A stretch of DNA of 64,000 nt from Nymphaea colorata (lineage: Eukaryota > Streptophyta > Magnoliopsida > Nymphaeales > Nymphaeaceae). Both the position numbers and the translations under genes were made by a program. Below the pieces are notes generated by a model. That model worked only from the letters and a program-made list of their open reading frames with translations. It had not been told where the DNA came from and searched no databases. Each line of letters opens with the position of its first letter. Positions within the stretch are counted from its first letter, which is position 1. Below, piece by piece: positions 22,447-34,105 of this stretch. The stretch spans positions 8,616,505 through 8,680,504 of the forward strand of contig NC_045140.1 in assembly GCF_008831285.2 (NCBI RefSeq), in the 5' to 3' direction.

Positions 22447-23043
22447 ACACTTTTCTGCAACTTCCCTCCCTTTTTATATTCCTTCTTGGTTTCTGTGGAA
22501 AGAATTGATGTGGGTTTTTCAAGAAAGAGGGAATTGGCCGTTTGGGGATCGGAAAAAATGGAGCTCTCCCTTGTTGAGTGGTCCTTTTCCCCTCTCTTTT
22601 TGTTTGTTTCTCTCTCTGAGGTCCTACTGCTAGTGGGGAAGCGTTGGTTGTTTATTTAAACCCCTAAATTGACGGAAACTGACGCTCTGAAATTAACTGA
22701 ACATGAAACCGGGAAATCAATCAAGATACGAAAGAATTCGGCTATAGAAAAAGACAATCGTCACGAGGAATTGTAGCTGGATGGAAAAACGATCACAACT
22801 GTTGAGAAACAAACAATTCGATGCTTTGTCACAGAAGGGAAAAAAAGCTCAGAAAAAACAACAGAAAGGTAAAACAGGGAGACACAACCGAAAATTATTG
22901 ATGAACTTCAGATTAAACACAAAGAAGACGAACATTTTCACAGGAGGTGAAATCGGCCGTTCAGTGTAAAAAGAAAAAAAGAGAACGAAAATCTCCAAGG
23001 AAAAGTTTCACAAAAGGCCTATTTTCGTATGGAATTCACACAG

Positions 23044-23362
23044 AAGAAAACCTCCAATTTATGATAGATCCTCCAATTTATCCATAGAACAAGAATAAGT
23101 GAGGGTTAGTCTCAAGTGTTTCCATGAAGGACAAGATTTAAAGGACTTTCAGAGTGCAAATGCCAGGTGCTGGATGACACTCAGGAACGACCAACGAACC
23201 AAAATGAAAGGTACGGCTACGACAAATCACAAGAAAATCAAGAATTTAAAATGGGCAGAATTAGGAAGAAAACCTCCAATTTATGATAGATCCTCCAATT
23301 TATCCATGGAACAAGCATAAGTGAGGGTTAGTCTCAAGTGTTTCCATGGAGGGCAAGATTTA
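23044..23362. repeat. Spaced direct repeat of about 95 bp
   Basis: Copies at 23044-23140 and 23267-23362 both begin AGAAAACCTCCAATTTATGA and end in CAAGATTTAA, differing at a handful of positions. About 126 bases of unrelated sequence lie between them. Confidence 0.9.
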
Positions 23363-25092
23363 ACGAACGCCAGCAACAATTGAGAAGCCATCGCCGAGAT
23401 CAGAAGGAACAAATGACACCACAGTCTCACTGAAAATCTAAAAAAGAAGAATAAGAATAAGGCACGATCAATGAGAAACAACCTCTAAATGAACTCGGCA
23501 AGCAAGAAATTGCTCCACTGCTCCACGTCTCTCGGCAAAAGACTTACTTCGCCTTCCCCCTTTCTGTCTCTCTCTCTCTCTGCCTTCTCTCCGAGCTGCG
23601 GAACGCCAGGGAAGGCGCTGACGAACCTATGATATGAAGTCGACGATGGCTGTCGTGTTCGGCATCTAGTTCTTTCCGTCTCAGCTACGTCTTCTACTCT
23701 TCTTTCTTTCGATCACTCTCTCTTTCTCTCTGCAGAATCGAGCGAGAGAAGCAGAGGCTCGGACCACGAGGAAGCGCCTTTTGCAGCTCTGAGATCCTCT
23801 AAGAGCTGCCCATCTGATAAAAACGCGGTCCAAGAGAGCCGCAGAGAAAGGCTAAAAAAGTGCCATCGCCCTTTTCCACATTGACCTTCTCTTTCTCTCT
23901 ACTCTCTGCAACATTGCTCTGGAACGAAGGCAGTCCACCGAAATTGACGAAAGAGAGAGAGAGGGCCAGAGGCAGTCGATTGTAATCGAGAAAGCGTTTC
24001 CGAGCACCCGACGAGTATTTTGGAAAGTTCAATCCGTTAAGTATAAATACGACTTCCACATATTTGCCGGCGGGAATGTGGGGTGCAGCTGTAAACTAAC
24101 CGGCCTCGTCGTTCGTGAAGAATCTTAATATATTCAAGGATGAATTTGGTAATATAATTCAATGGTCAGCAGTTAGCGTTGCGTTGTTTTAACTTATGAG
24201 GTGTTTGGACGGAAGAAGATGACGGATGGAAAGGAAATGATTTAACAACTATTGTGCATAGTTGTGTTTGATGAAATGGAAAAGATAGGAAAGATACTAT
24301 TTTATAAAAGTGACCGTTTATAAAAAGTGGCCGTTTTGCCCCTTATCGTTTTATTCTTTGTAAACGTTGCAAGGTTTTGCAATTCTTATTTGGAACTGCG
24401 GGCTGTAGGTTGCAACCGTGCAATTCCCTCTTGTTTCTTCGAAAAGGACATAAGTCCGTCCGTCGAGAAGGGGTCTGCTATTGCTGCCGATCGAGGGGCT
24501 TGGACTGGGCCTGGTGGCCTATTGGCCTACGCCCTCTCTCTAGTTCTCTTTTCCTGTTTTGTTTTGTTTTTCTTTTAGAACAGACTAACTTCGACACATA
24601 AGGGATCCATCTATCGATTGAAGGCATGTTGATGTGTTGTGCACTCGCTTTTTATAATTTTTTTTTTGGAGAGGCTTTTTTATATAATTGTCAACACAGT
24701 CTTTTTGTTTGCTAGATCATACTAGTTTTGTAGTAACGTTTGATGTAGTAATGAGAGAAAGAGGGCTATTACAATTCAAAATGAGGGATGTTAGAGGCAT
24801 TGTCGTAAACTAACTTAAATCCTTTAATTTCATTTCAATCTTATCCTAACAAGCCTTTTGTAGTAGTTTCTTTCCTTCTCATTCATTTCCTTGCCTTTCC
24901 CTCTCCATCAATTTCTTCACATTCGAAATCCATAGATCTGATGTGAATTCAATGTGACATGCTTTTGTTGATATGGCGAAAGATCCATGGTTTATCAAAC
25001 TTATCAGATCCACATTTAAGGTCCTCTTTCACCTTTTGCACTGAGAAAATGTTGTTTTTGAGGTTGGAGGGGGGAGGGTTTGATCTTAAATC

Positions 25093-25541
25093 CATGATCT
25101 TCAAATCATAAGGATTTTAAAGCCGGAGCAATCAAACACCCTTAAAAAGAAAGTTCAGCAATCACTAAAATAAGTTTAACCATCTCATTTTGACACTATT
25201 TCGCATTATGATATTGATTAAACATAACAATAGGATGAATCTATTTGTCTTTGTTTGTTGAATACTCTATTTAATGCTTAATGAAGAAGGAAGTAAGTTG
25301 TTGTGTCATCATGATCTCCAAATCAAAAGGATTTTAGAGCTGTAGCAGCCAAACACCCTTAAAAAGAAAGTTAATATTACCAAATGCAGCAATCACTAAA
25401 ATAAGTTTGACCCTCTCAGGTTGACACTATTTTGCATTATGATATTAATGAAACATAACAATAGGATGAATGTATTTGTCTTTGTTTGTTGAATACTCTA
25501 TTTAATGTTTAATGAAAAAAGAAGTAAGCTGTTGTGTCATA
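25093..25541. repeat. Tandem duplication, 217-bp and about 231-bp units
   Basis: Unit one (25093-25309) and unit two (25310-25541) begin CATGATCT(T/C)CAAATCA and share the same order of blocks, including CAAACACCCTTAAAAAGAAA and AATAGGATGAAT. Unit two carries about 14 extra bases near 25370. Overall they look roughly 90% identical. Confidence 0.9.
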
Positions 25542-25567
25542 TTTCATAAATGTAAAGATCTAATTTC

Positions 25568-25572
<5 letters not shown>

Positions 25573-25618
<46 letters not shown>
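25573..25618. repeat. (CA)n microsatellite followed by short (TA)n
   Basis: About 19 CA units pass into a short TATATATA stretch. Confidence 0.95.
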
Positions 25619-26326
25619 AAATTCAGGAATAAAGCATAAGTAGAGCATATGGAACCATGCCTTCTACCATATCTAGAATCGATCATTCAGTTGACTTCAG
25701 TAATTAGGGTTTCATATCACTTGCTTGGTTCACCTTCTTGTTGTCTGCATTTAGCTTCTAGTTCAATCGCAAATTTATCTATCAATGCAATTGAAACTAA
25801 GTCAATTTAGATTTATGTAGTTAGATCTAGATCGACACATCCATTATTTTTTATTTAAAGATACTATTTATGAAAGGTAGAAGTTGGACTTTTGTTCGAC
25901 TTGTTGTTTGTTGTTTTCTTTAATTTTGTATTTCCCTTTGTTGGATAAGTTTTAATTATCCTTTTTTAGTTATTTGGCAGTCCAGGGTTGAGGGCCTATC
26001 CCTTTATAGATTTTCACAAGAATCATCATTTTCCAATTTCTCCTTTTCTTTTGTCTATTCAACAATAGAGTTTTAAGTTAAAAAATCCCATTAGTTGTTA
26101 CAGATATAGTATAAAAGTAAAGTTATTCCTCAATTTATTTTTGATGGCACAAAAAGTGAGGGAAGATCTTATTGAAGGACAACAAAACTAGAAGTACATA
26201 TTGATGATTATACGATATGCATATCAAAATTGATGACCAAATTTGAATTAACAAGGTGAATTTGATGCAACCATGGTACCAGGCCACCAACCCCTTGCAC
26301 ATGGCAAAGTAGGCAAATGCCTGGGG

Positions 26327-26787
26327 TGTTAAAGAAAATGACATGAAGAGTGGTTCTCGGTTGAGTGTTGATAGTGTAGAACATGGTTTGTGTAGTGGTG
26401 CTCGATCAATTGTTGATGGAGAAAATCATGGCACACTTTCAAAAGTAAGTATCTCAATTAATGGTGTAGATAGTGGGGAGTTACCCAAAATAACCTCTCC
26501 CATATGTGTGCTGGAGTGCCCATAATTTTTGGTTTTAAAATGGAAGGTAATTGATCCTAGAATCATGCACATGAAGTGGAAATGTAGAAGTGGACCAGTC
26601 AAGTAAAGCCAATTATTTTATTTTTCTTTTTTTCTTTTAATGTAATTCTAGTAATTGTACAAAATATTGTGTTTGTAGGCATATAACTTACATACCTTGA
26701 TGTCAATGTGAGATTGAAAGAAGAGAGTGTTTTTTTGCTCCTCCATTCTCTCATGCCACCCTTTCTCTCCTATTGACTTCTTTTATG
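26327..26787 (+). repeat. 5' LTR of the old copia element
   Basis: It starts TGTTAAAGAAAATGACATGA. The block GACATGAAGAGTGGTTCT and much downstream sequence recur in the 3' LTR. The end at 26787 is set by the adjoining primer-site-like sequence. Confidence 0.85.
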
Positions 26788-27069
26788 GTAACAAAGCCAT
26801 TAATTTTTCCTTTTAAAAGAACAATGGCTGCTACTTAGCTACTCAATGGAATGCAATCGCTACTTTAGTATCGGTAAGGGTCTTTTTTTTTTAAAGGGCG
26901 AGTGGTTCATTCCATCGCCCCTAGTAGAGGCCACTGCTCCATCCCCCCTGTGCCTTCACCCCCAGAATACACAAAGCTTGGTTCAGGACCTATTACGGTT
27001 CAAAAGAGGAGCGCACTAGAACATGACAATGACCACTTTAGGAATAAAACACGAGTCCCTTTAGAGGCA

Positions 27070-29060
27070 ATTATCTTCTTTGGAGGCATTATCTAGAATC
27101 AGTGATGTTGTCTTATGACCTCTTACAATATGTTGATGGAACACACTCTACTTCACCAAAACAAGTAGTGAAGAATGACATCAAGGAACTCAATCCTGAC
27201 TTCGTTAAGTGGCACAAAGCTGACGAATTAGCCTTGAACTAGATCAAATCCATAATTTTTGAGGCTGTTCTAAGCCAAATTGTGAGGACTAAGTTGGCAC
27301 ATGAAGCATGGCAGGTTTTGGAGCAGTCATATGGATCTCATTCCCCCTTGCAAGTTATGCTAATGCGCAAGGAATTGCACTTTATAAAAAAAGAGTCTAA
27401 TTCAATGCAAGTGTATTTGGAAAAGATAAGACTCCTCGCCGACTCTCTTGAAGCTGATGGTGACCATACCCTAAGTAAGTTCTTGTTCAAATTAATTTGA
27501 CAAACTCTCCATGGATTATAAGGGCTTTGTAACAATTATAACTATAAGATTGATTGCTCATACTTTGACATTTGCTGAATTTTTTTATCTTGTACTAACT
27601 TAAGTCAAACAACTTGACATGCTTAAATGCAAGTCATTCAACTCAATAGTCAGCCGGTTAAGTTTCTTTTCATGAAGTTGCTTTTAGTGCTTTGCATGGT
27701 CGCAATCGTGGTCATAAAATTAAGGGTCACCTGAATGGCCCTATAGCTAGATACAAAGCAATGTTGGTTGCTTATGGATGACATAGAATACATGTTGACA
27801 TTTAGACCAACAATTAAGCCTACTATAATTTGGGTGTTACTTTCTCTTATTGTCTACTTTAATCAGCCATTATAGCAATTGGATTTTGATAATGCCTTTT
27901 TGGATGGTTCTCTACATAAGAATGTATACACGTCTCAACCAGAAGGATCTCGTGATCTTGTGTATCCACACTATCTATGCAAATTAGACAAAGCCATTTA
28001 GGGTATGAAACAAACCAACCCCCCCACCACAACCCCCCTCCTATGCCTAATACCACAATTGAGTTGCTTTCTTCAAGAGTGTAGATTTCATATTTCTTAG
28101 TCAAATTCACCTCTTTTTATCTATACTAGAAGAGCTGATCGATTATACTTGCTTGTATATGTTGATGACATAATTTTGACGAGATCCTCTATTCATTTTA
28201 ACTATCACCTAATTAGTTGATTACAATTTATATTCTTAGTAAAAAAATCTTGAAAATTTATCATATTTCTTAGAATAAAGGTCAAACGACAATTTACTAT
28301 CATCTCTTTGTGTCATATGCACATATTGAAAGCATCTTATGTAAGGCAAAAATGACAACCTCTAAGCCGACACCTACTCCTATAAGCACATACACGGCTG
28401 ACATGCCTTTATTTATTCCTTTTTATAGACCTATGTTATATCTTCATGTGGTGGGGCATTTTAATATTCTATGGTCATTTTCCCTAATATCAAGTTTTCT
28501 ATCAATAGGGCTTGTCAGTTCATGCATTCTCTATGTCATGTTCATTGAAGTAGAGTCAAATGTACCTTAAGATACTTAAGAGGCACTAGTGGTTATGCTT
28601 CACTTATTTAAACTATCATCCTTCTAGTTGAATGGTTTGCAGCTGCCAATTGAGCTGGTAGTAGTGAAGATAAAAAGTCAACAAGAGGCTTTGTAACCTT
28701 GCTTGGCTACAATATTATTCCATAAGTATCAAAGAAGCAGCAAACTTTAGCTTGTTCGAGAACCGAAGCAGAATATAAATCTTTGGAATATGTTGCGGCT
28801 AAACTATTATGGTTGAAGACTTTACCAAAGAAGCTTAGATTTTCTAGAACTAAACCACCAACTTTGTGGTGTGATAATATAGGTGCTCTTTATCTTGCAG
28901 CTAATTTTGTTTTTATGCTAAAACTAAGCTCATGGAAGTATATTTTTATTTTGTTAGAGATCATATGAATCAAAGAATATTCAAATTAAATTTATTCGGT
29001 CTATTGATCAAGTTGCGGATGAAATGACCAAACCCCTCGGTTCAATTATGTTTGAGTCAT
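27070..29060 (+). pseudogene. Degenerate copia gag, reverse transcriptase and RNase H
   Basis: A gag segment of the UBN2 type is readable at about 27110-27640 (LAHEAWQVLEQSYGSHS, then LMRKELHFIKKESNSMQVYL), with stops. It then jumps directly to reverse transcriptase from about 27740 (ARYKAMLV, later QLDFDNAFLDGSLHKNVYTS near 27870-27930), the YVDD active-site box (YLLVYVDDIIL, near 28150-28180) and RNase H (RTEAEYKSLEYVAAKLLWLK, near 28760-28818; TLWCDNIGALYLA). About 1.5 kb of protease and integrase expected in between are missing. Many stops and frame changes occur. Such proteins copy element RNA in virus-like particles; this copy is dead. Confidence 0.85.
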
Positions 29061-29108
29061 TCAAAAACAAGCTTAATGTGTGGATCCCACGTTAAGCTTG
29101 AGGGAGCC

Positions 29109-29571
29109 TATTAAAGAGAATGACATGAAGAGTGGTTCTTTCTTGGTTGGGTGTTGGATGGCGTAGAACATGGTTCATGTAGTGGTGTTCAATCAAGACT
29201 TGGTGGAGAAATTCTTAGCACACATTTAGAAATAATTTCCTCAATTAATGGTATAGATAATGGGCAATTATCTAAAATAACCTCTGCCATATGTGGGGTG
29301 GAGTGCCCATAATTTCTAGTTTCAAAACAGAAGGTAAATGATCATCGAATCATGTACATAAAGTGGTAATGTTGTAGTAGACCAGTCAAGTAATGATAGA
29401 TATTCTCTTTTCTCTTTTTATTCATTGTAATTTTAGTAACTGCACAAAATTGTGTGCATGTACACATATAAACCACATACTTTGAATTCAATGTGAGATT
29501 GAATGAAGTGAATGCTTTGTTTGCTTCTCTATTCTCTTGTGTTACCCTTCCTCTCTTACTATCTTATTGTA
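29109..29571 (+). repeat. 3' LTR of the old copia element
   Basis: It starts TATTAAAGAGAATGACATGA directly after the purine tract and parallels the 5' LTR over its whole length with numerous substitutions. The first dinucleotide has changed from TG to TA. Confidence 0.85.
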
Positions 29572-30879
29572 AGAGGGTACTAACCTCTGTGTTTTATGCT
29601 GCCAATCAAGTGGAAAAGCCTATTGAAAAAGGAGCAGTTTCTTAAAATGAGAAACAGAAAAAAACAAACAAGCAGCAAGGCATAGATGAGCCAAATTCAT
29701 GCTGAGCTAAGTTAGCTCAAACTAGGCTCGAGTCTCAAAAGGCCAAGATTCTACTCTGCTCGAGCTCAAGGAGACTAGCTTGAGCTCAGCTCAGCTCAGC
29801 TTAGCTCCTCAAAAATTTTCAAACTTGGCTCGATTTGTTTTGGCTAAGGACAAGACCCAGATTTGGCTTGAGCTGTCGGTGGAGCTTATTGGAGCCATTG
29901 TTAAAAAGATCAATTTTAAACATAAGCAGGGGGTTTGAATTTCAAGACTAACCATGCTAACAAGAGGGGAAGGCAATGGAGCTATTTTTTTGTTGTGATG
30001 ATATTGTGAATTATGTACTCTTTCATGAACTTTCTCGAGTTTAAACGAGCCAGCTAAATTAACCCGAACTTGACTCATTTATTTAACCGACTCTAGTTTT
30101 AGCACAAACTCCAACCATTTATTAAGTGAGTGAAGCTTGAGTCGAGTTTAACCAAGCGAGTATGAGTCGAGCTCGAGTTGGCTCAACTCGTTGAATATCC
30201 TTAGTGAGTAGGGATGTTGCACCCATGTTAGAGATGGTTCAACTCAGGAACAAACTAGTGGAGTAAACATAGCATCACTTTCTATATAGCACTGGGTTCT
30301 ACTAATAGTGACCAGCTAGGCTCCACCAACAGTGGTATCCTTCAATGGTGGGTGGGATACCTGGTGAGAACCTAGAAGTCACTATGGGTGCAAATATTGT
30401 AGAGAGAAAAGCAGCACAGTCAATGGCAGCTGATGAGGAGAGGTTTGCAGGAATTGGCACGATGTTGGTTTCCCTCTTAGGGGTTGTAAGAGAATAAATT
30501 ATGCTAACTCATGGGTGATTGGACTTGTTTAGGGAGATTCACAAGGCTATTTTGGCAATCGGCCTTGGCCAACCCATTGCAATGCAAACCTGCCGACAGA
30601 TGGGAATCCCTACCTATATTATTAACAAAAAATGAACATTTTCAGAGTATGTACTGATTCACAAAAAATTAGCCCAAGCAGCCTAATAACAAAGACTAGA
30701 AGCTCAATACAATCAGGTAAAGAGTTTCAAAGAAACAATGTGTTAGCAAGAACATTAATTGAGAAGAGCTGTAAGGTTTGCAATTTCAAAACCATGAACT
30801 TTTAATAATACAAAAAGGAGGCTAAGGTTAAGGTTTCGAACGTATGCCTGTACTCATCCACATTGAAATCTCCTTAGTT
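29572..30879. other. Non-coding, GAGCTCGA-rich repeat DNA
   Basis: At 29690-30215 there are many AGCTCAGCTCAGCTC, CTCGAGCTC and GAGTCGAGCTCGAG words in both orientations, a common type of short non-coding plant repeat. No frame of interest was found. Confidence 0.5.
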
Positions 30880-32480
30880 GCGTTTGCCCATTTCACACAA
30901 ACTATAAAAAAAGTTTTTAATTTCTTACCATAGACACTTGGAAGTACCTGCAATAGAAAGCATTACTTCATTATGAAGCATGGTATTTCTTGTCTTCCAT
31001 ATGTGCTACACTAGCATTGGGAGTGACAGCTGCTAGCATTTCTTTATCCAAGAAGCTTTGAATTTGAGATTCCACTAGACATGCCTCTTGAAAAGAAGTT
31101 GCTAGTTTTAAAACACGTAAACTGGTGGCTGGGAGTCTTTATATAGCTTTAGCTTTTTCAAATTTGAAGAATAAATGAAAACATGCTTTCTCTTCATCTG
31201 TACAAAACCAACATCTCGTAGCTAAACTGACTCCCATTTTCTATAGTATATTCAAAGTTAATACCATATCTTCCAAACCGATCAATATAAAAAATCCACT
31301 TCACTCTAAGAATGGAGTGATTTTTCTCATATCATCAACCTGTTTTTTATGTCTGATTTTGTTGTATATACCACCCCTCGTTAGATCCTACACATCTTCA
31401 TTCCAGTAGAGTTAATCTACTTGTTCATTCAATTGCACAACTCTCGTAACATAGTTGAGCCATGAAGAGCAAACAAAAGTTGTTCTCTGGAGACTGAGCC
31501 ATTGATGGATCTGGTCATACCTCACAAATGTTCTCTGATTTTCAGTCAAAGAAATATAGGCATGAATCCCCCTACCCAAATTGTCCAACCATAGGTTAAT
31601 TTTATTACAATTACCTCTTTCCATTTAATTTTATTTAATTCTTCACATCCCCATAAAAGGCTTTCCAGCTCCATGACATAGTTGATTTCACTTTGTTTGG
31701 ACATAAACTCTGGGATTTTAGATATTTTTGCTTAAGAAAAATAGCTCATAAAGAGTCTCTTCCTGAGAAGGTATTGAAAGCAAGATAAATCATCTTCGTC
31801 CGATTTCAACTTACTAATCCTTTTAATCAATACCTCCCTCACCTATAGGATGTTACACATGAGTGGGAATCATCTTCTCCCTATAAAAATCTGTTACGAA
31901 CATTATCTACATGTCATATCATAGGAATTGGTAGTCTAAAACACATAAACCAAAAGCCTATTAACTGGTTAAAACATGATTGATAAGACAAATCTTGCCG
32001 AAGTAAGATAGTAATTTGCTTTTCCATGATGCTAATTTCTTAGAAGTCTTTTCTCTCAATGCAGATCAGTAGTCCATCTTCAATTTTCCTGTGAACAAAT
32101 GGTATATCAAGATAAGTAATGGGAAGGTTATCTGGACCCCATCCCAATATGGTGGTGATATCTTCATATTTCTCCTGCTGCACGTCCAAAGGAACAAAAC
32201 AAGATTTCTGGGTAAGGCCAGATTCAGATGGGCAAAATCATGGTGATCTCAAACGATGGGGAGTGGATGAAAAAGATGAAGAGTTGGCTCTTAATCCGAA
32301 TTTGCTTCAGTTTGGTAATCGTAGATGTGCAAAAGACTTGAAACCCAGACTGGTTTTCACTAAGGACTTCCCTGCGCCAGAAACTTTCTCTTTGCTGATT
32401 AGCTTTGATAAATCATATGCTTGTAAAGTGTGGCGCCAGCATAAAGAGGACTGGCAGCCGTTCCGGTAATGCTTATAAAG
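30880..32480 (-). pseudogene. LINE (L1-type) 3' fragment: end of reverse transcriptase and zinc-knuckle domain
   Basis: On the minus strand, running from about 32480 down, pieces of a plant L1 ORF2 appear in order. They are the reverse-transcriptase C-terminus (LGWGPDNLPITYLDIPF near 32170-32100, then LASWKSKLLSYFGKICLINH near 32035-31975), a connecting segment (NKINLWLDNLGRG near 31600-31560) and the zinc-binding region (ATRCWFCTDEEKACFHLFFK near 31220-31160). Frames change often and stops are frequent. The 5' two thirds are absent. Upstream to 32480 the match is weaker, and a decayed active-site box may lie near 32440. The fragment cannot encode a product. Confidence 0.75.
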
Positions 32481-34061
32481 GGACTGGGGCCACGCTTGTG
32501 ATCCCATGTTTTGTTTTGTAAATACTTTCTCATTTTGTTTTAATAAAGTTAAGGCCTCGCCCCAGAAGCAGTGTTCCACAACTGAAGGCAGTTTTCTTTT
32601 TCTTTGTTTTCCCCCTTTTAAAAGGGTGTAATGGTTCATTTCACTATCTCTAAAAGAGACCATTCATTACCCTCCCCAAGGGTTCACAGAGCTTGCTTTG
32701 AAACAAGACAGTGACTACTCTAAGATTTGAATGCAAGTCCCCTTTAAAAGGTAGACCATGTTGCTGCTCAGTGTGCTGTTAGCCTGAATCGACTTCACCA
32801 TTGCGTTTCATCAGTTCAATTTAGCTTACCCGGGATTCAGTTGAGTTCAAGTCACTAGGCTCAGTCACTTCAATAGTGATACATGGAGTTCTGTTTTGAG
32901 CTAATTTTACTCCCATTTTCCAGGTCACTCCAACAGTGTCTTTTTCCAGAAACTGCATCGTCAATTTCCCAAATTCAATTTCCGGATACACCGGGCAGAA
33001 TTTTTTTCAGAAAATTTCAGACAAAAGTATATTTTTGTGTGGTCTACGATGTACTATCGTTTACATCACAGATGCATATCAAAATTGGGTCGCGACTGTA
33101 AAGGATAAAATGGCCATTTTGTAGGTGACACCAGGGGCATTTTGGTCTTTTTCAGATTACATATTTTCAAATTTACCAAAATTCTAAATGTAATAAATTT
33201 GGTGTTTAGCGTGTAGATTTAAAATGCACATAAGTCTACACCCAGCCAACACTAGACCCAGTCAACTGTGCTGACTGCACTCGGCCTGGGGCTAGTCAGA
33301 CTAGGTCACTTTCCCCTAGGCCAGTGGCACACCCACTCTAGCCCATCTAGGCATATTAGAGCCCAAGTAAGCTCGTGCCAGGTCAAGTAGACCTAGTGCA
33401 TATGCCTCTAGATCCTAGTGTACATTCAAATTCAAATTTAGTCAAGCTCCGTCTAGGGCCTTTACACATAGTCAAACCTACAATGGTCATACTGAGCAAG
33501 TCTGACTCAAGCATCGGTAATTCTGGTTCAGGCCGAAGTGAGCTCTAAGGGACCCAGATATGACACACCCGCTTCTTTTACAATTTGGGCTCATGATTTT
33601 GAACTTTCTATTTCGATCCATATCCAGGATCCAAACCACCATTTTCTTCGGATCTAGGATTTTGATCTGAGGCTGCAAAATAAATTCAATATTCATGATC
33701 CATTTTTTTTAAAAAATTTCAGATCCGAATCATGATTCCAAATCTCAACTTAAATTTTTGTTTTAACTTCAATCTAAATCTATTTACCTAAGTCCAATCC
33801 ACTTTGGAGTACGGAATTAGACCCAAGTCCACAATATGGTTCAGCGTTCACAACTTTACTTTGCTCTATTTTCGGTTTGGGATTGAAATTCCAATTCAAA
33901 CCCAACTCATCGAGCAGAGTTTAAGTTTATACAAATGAACTGACCGTCCATTTCTAGATCCAGATCTGGATCTCAGAACCTTATATCTAAACCAATTATT
34001 AAATCCAGATCGAAGCATATCAGCTGCTGACAGTAAGCCTGAACCGTTTATCATAAGGTCA

Positions 34062-34105
<44 letters not shown>

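Larger units (their letters stand above)
22447..26326. other. Non-coding region upstream of the RING gene, with duplications
   Basis: It contains a spaced 95-bp direct repeat (23044-23362), a CT-rich patch with CTCTCTTTCT runs at 23560-23900, a TATAAATA at about 24043-24050 (plus strand) with no clear gene after it, and a tandem duplication (25093-25541). Small frames here (for example 24327-24578) have no recognised domain. Low-complexity CT-rich DNA at 23560-23900 resembles plant 5' leader sequence, but no downstream coding exon was found. Confidence 0.5.
26327..29571 (+). mobile_element. Old Ty1/copia LTR retrotransposon, integrase lost
   Basis: Two similar LTRs (26327-26787 and 29109-29571) enclose a 2.3-kb interior. 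A probable primer site TGGTAACAAAGCC follows the left LTR directly and resembles the usual initiator-Met site, TGGTATCAGAGCC. A purine tract, TTGAGGGAGCC, precedes the right LTR. The interior keeps degenerate gag, reverse transcriptase and RNase H in that order; protease and integrase are absent. The 5-bp flanks (TGGGG and AGAGG) do not match well, so no target duplication is preserved. Many LTR differences indicate an old insertion. Confidence 0.88.

Noticed and set aside
21526-22633. Several long frames on the plus strand and in other frames over the RING gene
   Set aside because: They are antisense or frame-shadow readings of a GC-rich gene, with compositionally biased Pro/Arg/Ser-rich products and no domain.
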